Shown in pieces: positions 1-5,284 of a DNA stretch of 7,656 nucleotides. Origin of the DNA: an uncultured Flavobacteriaceae bacterium (GTDB lineage Bacteria > Bacteroidota > Bacteroidia > Flavobacteriales > Flavobacteriaceae). The DNA lies in the NCBI GenBank assembly GCA_938018045.1, contig CALIIP010000255.1, forward strand, positions 1 to 7,656, given 5' to 3'. Positions within the stretch are counted from its first letter, which is position 1. Each line of letters begins with the position of its first letter. Both the position numbers and the translations under genes were made by a program. The notes beneath the pieces are model-generated. The model saw only the letters and a program-made list of their open reading frames with translations, did no database searches and was not told where the DNA came from.

Positions 1-299
1 TAACTGTCGTTCATCACAATTGCCAATTGAATAAAGCAATTATGCGGATTTGATTGTGCCCTTGTATAAAATATTCTCATGCCTTTTGTATATTTAGATC
101 ATACGATGTATTGATAGTTAAAATGCGGATTGAATGCTATCCATGTACAAATGTATGACAAACGTATACCACACGCTTATAGGTGTTACTGCTTAAAATC
201 GATATTTTGTTGATTGTCAGTGTCTTAGGGTGGTTGGGTGTAAATGTAATCTTGTTGGCTACAGTATAAAGTAAATGAAGAACCTATTAAATCAATAAA
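1..299. other. Non-coding leader with small imperfect repeats
   Basis: I see no convincing gene, tRNA or terminator here. The only structure is weak repetition. The 9-mer ATGCGGATT occurs at 42-50 and again at 123-131. Two similar stretches, TGCCCTTGTATA near 57 and TGCCTTTTGTATA near 80, lie between them. CAATTG is doubled at 17-22 and 24-29. The last bases before the first gene (ATCAATAAA) are A-rich, as is usual before Bacteroidota start codons. I could not fix a promoter with confidence. Confidence 0.5.
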
Positions 300-1148
300 A
301 TGACCTATCGATTACTATTATCAATGATAATCTTCGTTCATATTCCATTTCTCGCAAACTGTAACACCAAAGACTCAACACACTTTGAGAAGAGAATAGA
401 CTTAATTACGACTGATATAGATAAAGAGTTGTATTTATTAAGAAGTCAAATAAATGAAAAAAATACGATTGACGTACTAAAGTTACAAACAGCTATCTTT
501 AGCCTAATAACAACAATATCTATAGCAATTATTGGATATTTTTCATACTTTGGTTTCAAACGAGAAGTAAGTTTATTTAAAGAAAACATAGAAATTAAAC
601 AGAATTTTTTTCAAAAAGAAATGCAGGAAGAAATTGAATCACAAAATAAAATTATTGTCAAACATAAATCCGATACTAATTTAAAAATAGAAGATTCTTT
701 CTTCGACGCAAAAAATAAATTTGATGATTTACTAGTCAAATTTCAAATATCTGAAGAGCACTTACTTAGAACTAGATTAAAAATTGCAACAACGTCAGTA
801 AACTCTTTACTTGCAATAGGTAATTACTATCTATCTATAAACGAAATTGACTCTTATGTATTTCATTATTTACTTGCAGTCAAAGAACAACTCTATGTTT
901 GTGAATTGAATGAAGATAATAAGAAAGACAAATCTAGAATTAAAAAAGTAATTCAATCACTTTTTATTAATATATATCGATTACAAGAAATAAATGATTT
1001 TACTGGGGTTTTCGTTATGTATGATAAACAAATGCTTCAAATAATTGATGATGTTTATAATTGCAGCGAAGATTTTGAATTAAAAAATATGTGTACCAAA
1101 TTCCGTATTCAACTAATCAAAATTTCAGCTAGATTAAGAAAAGTATAA
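300..1148 (+). CDS. Hypothetical membrane-anchored coiled-coil protein
   Basis: I do not recognise this 282-residue protein as a named family. Residues 1-20 form a hydrophobic signal-like segment ending LANC, so Cys21 could be a lipobox cysteine. Asn at position -1 is atypical for lipoprotein cleavage, however, so an uncleaved anchor is equally possible. Residues about 64-85 (starting TAIFSLITT) are a clear transmembrane helix. Residues about 88-150 are charged and heptad-like, suggesting a coiled coil. The remainder is predicted helical, with aromatic and leucine spacing (about 165-250) that could be TPR-like, but no repeat is clear enough to call. The ATG at 300 follows the A-rich leader AATAAA; an ATG at 324 is an alternative that would shorten the hydrophobic start. 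The gene stands alone, 93 bp before the ABC-3C operon, and lies outside the 15-bp repeat pair bracketing the defence genes. Its function is unknown. Confidence 0.75.
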   Translation: MTYRLLLSMIIFVHIPFLANCNTKDSTHFEKRIDLITTDIDKELYLLRSQINEKNTIDVLKLQTAIFSLITTISIAIIGYFSYFGFKREVSLFKENIEIKQNFFQKEMQEEIESQNKIIVKHKSDTNLKIEDSFFDAKNKFDDLLVKFQISEEHLLRTRLKIATTSVNSLLAIGNYYLSINEIDSYVFHYLLAVKEQLYVCELNEDNKKDKSRIKKVIQSLFINIYRLQEINDFTGVFVMYDKQMLQIIDDVYNCSEDFELKNMCTKFRIQLIKISARLRKV

Positions 1149-1194
1149 GGAAATACTATTGCTAACTTAGCTTCATCGCTGTAATGCACCCCAG

Positions 1195-1209
1195 ATATAC
1201 TTGATACGT
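1195..1209. repeat. 15-bp direct repeat, left copy
   Basis: ATATACTTGATACGT occurs here, 47 bp after the stop codon of the first gene, and again exactly at 7516-7530, 42 bp after the Roco stop codon. Identity ends at both outer bases. Both copies are intergenic and are preceded by a loosely similar CTTC(AT)CGCT string. The pair brackets the ABC-3C operon and the Roco gene. It could be a trace of insertion, a shared gene-tail element or coincidence. Confidence 0.6.
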
Positions 1210-1218
1210 TATCGGTAA
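1207..1218 (+). promoter_or_regulatory. Shared 12-bp leader motif (copy 1)
   Basis: CGTTATCGGTAA sits 23 bp before the ATG of the ABC-3C effector gene. A version differing by one base, CGTTATCTGTAA, lies at 4908-4919, 17 bp before the ATG of the LRR/Roco gene. Both are followed by A-rich sequence running into the start codon. The recurrence at the same place before two transcription-unit starts suggests a common leader, regulatory or cassette-junction element. It does not match the Bacteroidota promoter consensus (TTTG with TAnnTTTG), and its role is inferred only. Confidence 0.35.
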
Positions 1219-1241
1219 TTAAAATTAAGAAAAAGAAACCA

Positions 1242-2408
1242 ATGGAAACAGACTTTTCAGCAAAAGGCCCATCGTTAGGATATTACTTCCAAATTAGATA
1301 TGGTTTACACCTACTCCTTAATCATGATGGGTCTGACGAATCTAGTTTGTTTTTTGAAAATTTAGATGACATAGAGATTTCAGAATTCAACCATAATGAT
1401 CTTTATCAAACTAAATTTCATATAAAAAACAGTGTGAATCTTACTGATAGAAGTACAGACTTATGGAAAACTATCAGAGTTTGGGCAGAATCAGTAAGAA
1501 ATGGCAAAATAAAACTCTCCGAATCTAATTTTACATTAATAACGACAGCGGAGTGTGCTCCTGAAAGTGTTTTTGGTAGATTAAGAGAGGAAACTATTGA
1601 TCCTGAGACAGCCGTAAATAAACTATTAGAAATTTGTAAAGAAACTAGTAATCAAACTAATTTAGAAGGTTACAGAGCTTTTTCTGGATTAAACCAATAT
1701 GAACAAAAAGAGCTAATTGAAAGGATTGTTGTTCTAGATTCGACCATGAATTTTGATGAACTAGAAGACAAAATAAAGAAAAGTTTGAGGTTTAGTGTGA
1801 ATAGAGAAAATATGGATTCTCTTTTTGAAAGATTGGAAGGATGGTGGTTCGGTACCTCAATAAATCAATTGAACTCAGATGGTATTAATATAATAAACTT
1901 AGCAACTTTAAGGAATAAAATTGTAGACATAACAAGTAAATTGACTTCAGATAATCTCCCTATCGATTTCGATACTAAAATTAATATTTCAGATACTGAG
2001 TTCATAGATTTTAGTGATAGGAATTTTGTTAAGGAATTGGCAGGAATTGGCATAAATAAAGCGTCATTAAAAAATGCAATAAGTGATTATTTAAGAACAT
2101 TTAGACAAAGATCAAAGTGGATAAGAGAGAATCTACTTGACCCTGATGATGAACATAAATATGAAGAGAAACTTTATCAAGAATGGGAAACTAAGTTTGA
2201 TTTTCTTGAGGACTTGATTGATGGTAAGGATAATGGGGAAATACTCAAAATTGGTAAATCTTTTTACACTAAGTTGTATTTAGAGAATTTACCACAAATA
2301 TTTATTCGACCAAAAGTTACTGACTCTTTCTTAGTAAGAGGTAGTTATCAGATACTTGCTGAAGAAGAAAAAATAGGTTTTAACCCAAACTTTAAGAATA
2401 GAAGATGA
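1242..2408 (+). CDS. ABC-3C effector: nuclease-like N-terminus plus ABC-3C C-terminal region
   Basis: This 388-residue protein is the first component of an ABC three-component system. The N-terminus (about 1-110) resembles the DUF4297/Cap4-like restriction-endonuclease fold. It has the opening SAKGPSLGYYFQIRYGLHLL, then ENLDDIE (E39, D42, D43) and LYQTKFH (Q56, K58), which fit the D...QxK arrangement of PD-(D/E)XK nucleases. It continues with LTDRSTDLWKTIRVW, a segment I associate with ABC-3C effector proteins. The rest, from about residue 120, is the helical and beta-rich region that I assign to the ABC-3C C-terminal domain family. This region is thought to couple the effector to the ATPase and middle component. 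The start is the ATG after AAAGAAACC, with no strong Shine-Dalgarno site. Its stop overlaps the next gene by 4 bp (ATGA), which points to translational coupling. Family membership is confident from context; nuclease activity is inferred from motif spacing alone. Confidence 0.8.
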   Translation: METDFSAKGPSLGYYFQIRYGLHLLLNHDGSDESSLFFENLDDIEISEFNHNDLYQTKFHIKNSVNLTDRSTDLWKTIRVWAESVRNGKIKLSESNFTLITTAECAPESVFGRLREETIDPETAVNKLLEICKETSNQTNLEGYRAFSGLNQYEQKELIERIVVLDSTMNFDELEDKIKKSLRFSVNRENMDSLFERLEGWWFGTSINQLNSDGINIINLATLRNKIVDITSKLTSDNLPIDFDTKINISDTEFIDFSDRNFVKELAGIGINKASLKNAISDYLRTFRQRSKWIRENLLDPDDEHKYEEKLYQEWETKFDFLEDLIDGKDNGEILKIGKSFYTKLYLENLPQIFIRPKVTDSFLVRGSYQILAEEEKIGFNPNFKNRR

Positions 2409-2905
2409 AAATACCTAATTGGGATAAACGATCAATATTTACATCCAATTTGCTGAATCCTGCATTTTGTGGAGAAGTAATTAGAAAAACTATTGTGCAA
2501 TATTGCAAGGATTCTGGAAAAGAAGGACTACCATTTTCATTAGCCTTTTTCATCTTGCCAATAATTCTGCACAAACAAACTAGAAATCTCCTGCCAAAGA
2601 CAAAGAGAACAAAACTTCACGAATGGCTAACAAATAATGAAGAACTTAAATTAATTATTGTTCCTAGAATTAAATACTTAACACCTTATACAAGAGAATC
2701 GTTATTATTCCTATATGGTCATCGAATAATTGAATTTAATACTGAAGGTGAGATAGTCCCTGTAATTACTAGGTCAAAGAAATTTCATGAAGATTACACC
2801 GAAGAAATCGCTGATATATTTAATAACGCAGGAAAACTTGGCACTTGGATAAACACTTTTCCATCAGAGAAAATTACGTATACATTTTTCGGAATTAAAC
2901 CATAG
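2405..2905 (+). CDS. ABC-3C middle component
   Basis: This 166-residue protein is the small middle component that links effector and ATPase in ABC three-component systems. Recognisable family features are the early LLNPAFCGEVI segment (about residues 16-26), the GLPFSLAFFILPIILHKQTR stretch (about 41-60) followed by LLPKTKRTKL, a helical centre (PYTRESLLFLYGH), and the closing AGKLGTWINTF with a final GIKP. No catalytic motif is visible, in keeping with an adaptor, and no signal peptide is present. The hydrophobic LAFFILPIIL run belongs to the conserved core and probably is not a membrane helix. Translation starts inside the stop of the effector gene (ATGA overlap at 2405-2408), and the ATPase gene begins 3 bp after its TAG stop. 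The three products are therefore almost certainly made from one mRNA in coordinated amounts. Confidence 0.85.
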   Translation: MKIPNWDKRSIFTSNLLNPAFCGEVIRKTIVQYCKDSGKEGLPFSLAFFILPIILHKQTRNLLPKTKRTKLHEWLTNNEELKLIIVPRIKYLTPYTRESLLFLYGHRIIEFNTEGEIVPVITRSKKFHEDYTEEIADIFNNAGKLGTWINTFPSEKITYTFFGIKP

Positions 2906-2908
2906 AAT

Positions 2909-4864
2909 ATGCAAATCAAACAGATAATACTATACCATGAAGATGGCACAATTAGAACTCTAGATTTTAACCTCGGAGAAGTAAACATAATAACGGGTGA
3001 ATCAAAAACTGGTAAAACAGCTATAATAGATATCGTCAACTATTGTATGGGAAGTTCTGATTGTAATATTGCTTCTGGTTACATTAAAGATCATGTAACT
3101 TACTTTGCGACAATTTTTTCGTTTTCATCAATAGAAGTATTTGTAGCAAGAATTAATCCTGATAAAATAAATCAAGACTCCACAAGCGAAATATTCTACT
3201 TCACAGAAGAAAAAGTATCGGAAATTCCAGGCATTGACCAAATAATTCCAAATTCTAATATTGACGTACTTTCTACATTATTTGAAAATAAACTTGGTAT
3301 AAATGATTATACAAATAAGCCTGATTTTGCAACTAGGGACGAATTGTCAGTGTCATTTAAACATGCTAAATTTTACAGTTTTCAGCCTCAAGACCTAATT
3401 GCTCAAAGAAGTAGTATTTTCTTTAAGCAAAACAGTGAGAAAGGTAGCTTTATTAAACAAGCGATTATTGATACTCTTCCATATTTTCTTGGAGCAGTTA
3501 ATGAGGAGGCTATTGAAGTCGAAAAACAAATAGCTAGTTTAAAGAAACAATATCGTCGAGTGAAAAGAGAAATCGAAATTGCAGAAAAGATAGTTGAGAA
3601 AGGGAGATCCGATCTTTTTAATTATGTTGAGGAGAGTAAAGAAGTTGGCTTAATAAATCCATATGTAGAAATAGGCGATGAAAAGGAGGCTCTAGAAATT
3701 TTATATAGCCTTTCAGAATGGGAAGATGCTTCTGGTGATATTGGTGGGTATAGCGAAAGGATAAATTTGTTACTACAAGAGAAAAAGAAAACAAAAGAAA
3801 AAATTGATCAGTTGAACATAGAAATTCACTCTGTCCGTTCATTTGCTGAAGATGCCTCTGGTTACTCTACAGAAGTGAAAGAACAACATCAAAGGCTTCT
3901 TTCTATTAACTTATACAAAGTGCCCAAAGATGGATTGAAATGGAATAGTTTAATAGGAGAAGAATCTAGTTATATTCCACCTACAATTGAAAATATTAAT
4001 GCGTCACTTGCTTCATTAGATTCTAGCCTTGCAACGACTGTTGGTGATAAGCCAAAAATTTCTAGTTACTTAAACCGTATTCAAAGCGATATTGATGAAG
4101 CAAATAACTACATACATCAAGTTAATACTGATTTGAAAGTGATTTACGCTGAAGAAGATGAATCAAGAAAATTAAAGGATGATAACATTCGAAGAGGTAA
4201 AGTAATTGGGAAAGTTGGCCTTTTTTTGGATAGTATCAAGCTTAAAACATCAAATTCAGATCAGAGAATGGAGTTAGATAGTTTACAAGAACGAATTGAT
4301 GAACTAGAGTTAAAGATATCTAGAGACTCAAAGCAAGATAAGTTAGACGCCATAATGAATAAAATCAATTTACAGATGAGTAATTGGGCTCAATATTTGG
4401 ATCTGGAATATGAAAATGCTGCTATTAGATTTAACCCTAATAAATTAATGCTCTACGCAGATACAGACGACAAATCAATTCCTCTTACAAAAATGGGAAG
4501 TGGTGCAAATTGGGTATCCTATCATTTACTTATTCATTTTGGACTTCATAAACACTTTATACAAAAGAATAGGCCTGTACCGCGATTTTTGATTCTAGAT
4601 CAGCCATCCCAAGTATATTATCCGCCAGAAAAAGAATTAAAATTTCAAGGAGAACTGCAAAGTAGCGACGAAATAGCGGTAGATAAAATGTTTTCATTTA
4701 TGTTTAGAGTAGTAGAGGAAACTAAAAACAATTTACAAGTAATTGTAACAGATCATGCAATGCTAAAAAACGATAAGTTTAAGTCTGGAGTAAGGGAAAT
4801 ATGGCGAAACGGAAAAAAGTTAGTGCCAATAACATGGAAGGAAAAATCCGATAGCACAGAATGA
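2909..4864 (+). CDS. ABC-3C ATPase (DUF3732, SMC/Rad50-like)
   Basis: This 651-residue protein is the motor or switch component of the ABC-3C system. The Walker A motif is GESKTGKT (residues 30-37) directly after an LGEVNIITG strand, and is followed by the DIVNYCMGSSDC segment typical of DUF3732 ATPases. The middle is long and helical, with coiled-coil stretches at roughly 200-235, 280-315, 385-430 and 450-490, as in SMC/Rad50-like proteins. The arms are short and carry no zinc-hook CxxC. The ABC signature region is KMGSGANW (about 528-535), Walker B is FLILDQPSQVYYPP with Asp564, and the switch histidine is His616 in VTDHAML. Gln565 stands where most ABC ATPases have the catalytic Glu; as far as I recall, LDQPSQ is the normal form in this family, so hydrolysis may be slow and ATP-driven dimerisation the main switch. 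No membrane segment is seen, so it is cytoplasmic. It is the last gene of the operon. Confidence 0.9.
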   Translation: MQIKQIILYHEDGTIRTLDFNLGEVNIITGESKTGKTAIIDIVNYCMGSSDCNIASGYIKDHVTYFATIFSFSSIEVFVARINPDKINQDSTSEIFYFTEEKVSEIPGIDQIIPNSNIDVLSTLFENKLGINDYTNKPDFATRDELSVSFKHAKFYSFQPQDLIAQRSSIFFKQNSEKGSFIKQAIIDTLPYFLGAVNEEAIEVEKQIASLKKQYRRVKREIEIAEKIVEKGRSDLFNYVEESKEVGLINPYVEIGDEKEALEILYSLSEWEDASGDIGGYSERINLLLQEKKKTKEKIDQLNIEIHSVRSFAEDASGYSTEVKEQHQRLLSINLYKVPKDGLKWNSLIGEESSYIPPTIENINASLASLDSSLATTVGDKPKISSYLNRIQSDIDEANNYIHQVNTDLKVIYAEEDESRKLKDDNIRRGKVIGKVGLFLDSIKLKTSNSDQRMELDSLQERIDELELKISRDSKQDKLDAIMNKINLQMSNWAQYLDLEYENAAIRFNPNKLMLYADTDDKSIPLTKMGSGANWVSYHLLIHFGLHKHFIQKNRPVPRFLILDQPSQVYYPPEKELKFQGELQSSDEIAVDKMFSFMFRVVEETKNNLQVIVTDHAMLKNDKFKSGVREIWRNGKKLVPITWKEKSDSTE

Positions 4865-4907
4865 TGATGTAAGAGTTCCTACCTCACTCTTCAACATACT
4901 CATAATC

Positions 4908-4919
4908 CGTTATCTGTAA
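4908..4919 (+). promoter_or_regulatory. Shared 12-bp leader motif (copy 2)
   Basis: CGTTATCTGTAA lies 17 bp before the ATG of the LRR gene and matches 11 of 12 bases of the motif at 1207-1218 before the ABC-3C operon. The sequence that follows (GAAATAAATAAAATACA) is A-rich up to the start codon. The motif suggests that the Roco gene has its own leader and is not simply co-translated with the ABC-3C operon. Function is unknown. Confidence 0.3.
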
Positions 4920-4936
4920 GAAATAAATAAAATACA

Positions 4937-5245
4937 ATGAGAAATCAAATTAGAATTGATACTGCAATAAAAAATGCTACAAAGCATGAGTGGGGAATAG
5001 TTGATTTAAAAAATTGTGGGTTAACTGAAATACCAAAAGAACTTTTGAAATGTGCGCATTTAGTATTTATAGATTTAAGTAACACAGACTATTGCGATTC
5101 GAATAGCAGAAACAGAATAAGTTCAATTCCTGATGAAATTGAAAACCTCATAAATTTATCAAATTTAAATTTGAAAAATAATGAAGTTTCTCATATAAGT
5201 ACAAAATTGTCGTCACTTAGAAAAATAAAAAAATTAAACCTATAA
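4937..5245 (+). CDS. N-terminal leucine-rich-repeat part of a split Roco protein
   Basis: This frame encodes 102 residues before a TAA at 5243-5245. After a helical cap (about 1-20) come LRR units: WGIVDLKNCGLTEIPKEL (about 19-36), HLVFIDLSNTDY with an irregular insert before ISSIPDEIENL, LSNLNLKNNEVSHISTKL, and IKKLNL, where it stops. The same frame continues after the stop as NNKLTDLPEEV, which completes the canonical LxLxxNxLxxLP repeat, and then runs into the Roc GTPase domain. The natural protein would therefore be about 845 residues, starting here. In Roco proteins the LRRs are the presumed ligand- or partner-sensing part. As it stands the product would be a short LRR-only peptide with an incomplete last repeat and no C-terminal cap, so it is probably unstable unless the stop is read through or is a sequencing error. 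The start is the ATG after the A-rich leader AATAAAATACA. Confidence 0.75.
   Translation: MRNQIRIDTAIKNATKHEWGIVDLKNCGLTEIPKELLKCAHLVFIDLSNTDYCDSNSRNRISSIPDEIENLINLSNLNLKNNEVSHISTKLSSLRKIKKLNL
5243..5245 (+). other. In-frame TAA interrupting the Roco gene
   Basis: The stop is codon 103 of the 4937-7474 frame. It replaces one residue of the last LRR: LNL, stop, NNKLTDLP. The position is a variable one in the repeat; the preceding repeat has Lys there (LNLKNN). A single base change from AAA, TCA, GAA, CAA or TAT would create it. No frameshift is involved, because the frame is identical on both sides. All three stop codons end other genes in this window, so a reassigned code is unlikely. Confidence 0.9.
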
Positions 5246-5284
5246 AATAATAAACTTACTGATTTGCCTGAAGAGGTTGCAAAT

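Noticed and set aside
18..131. CRISPR-like array from the repeated ATGCGGATT and TGCC...TGTATA strings
   Set aside because: There are only two imperfect copies, no regular spacing and no cas genes.
247..254. TAATCTTG as a Bacteroidota -7 promoter element for the first gene
   Set aside because: It has one mismatch to TAnnTTTG, and no TTTG element stands at the right distance upstream.
1160..1218. Possible integron attC site (GCTAAC at 1160-1165 against GTTATCG at 1208-1214)
   Set aside because: The outer cores pair only partly and I found no matching inner stem (L'' with L'). No integrase gene is in view and the genes lack the short-cassette layout.
1865..2053. Short minus-strand open frame inside the ABC-3C effector gene (and similar ones at 2392-2574, 2794-3039, 3618-3842 and 5256-5486)
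   Set aside because: All are shadows of real + strand genes and encode low-complexity Leu/Ile/Ser-rich peptides with no motif.
4871..4891. Hairpin AAGAGT-TCCTACCTC-ACTCTT after the ATPase gene as a terminator
   Set aside because: The stem is only 6 bp with two G:C pairs, the loop is 9 nt and no T-tract follows. It starts inside a short intergenic region and could be chance.
5243..5245. Recoding of the stop as selenocysteine or pyrrolysine, or a changed genetic code
   Set aside because: The codon is TAA, not TGA or TAG, and TAA, TGA and TAG all end other genes in this window.
5221..5260. Frameshift in the A-rich runs as the cause of the split Roco gene
   Set aside because: The frame is the same before and after the stop, and the LRR consensus is kept without any indel, so only the TAA codon itself is at fault.
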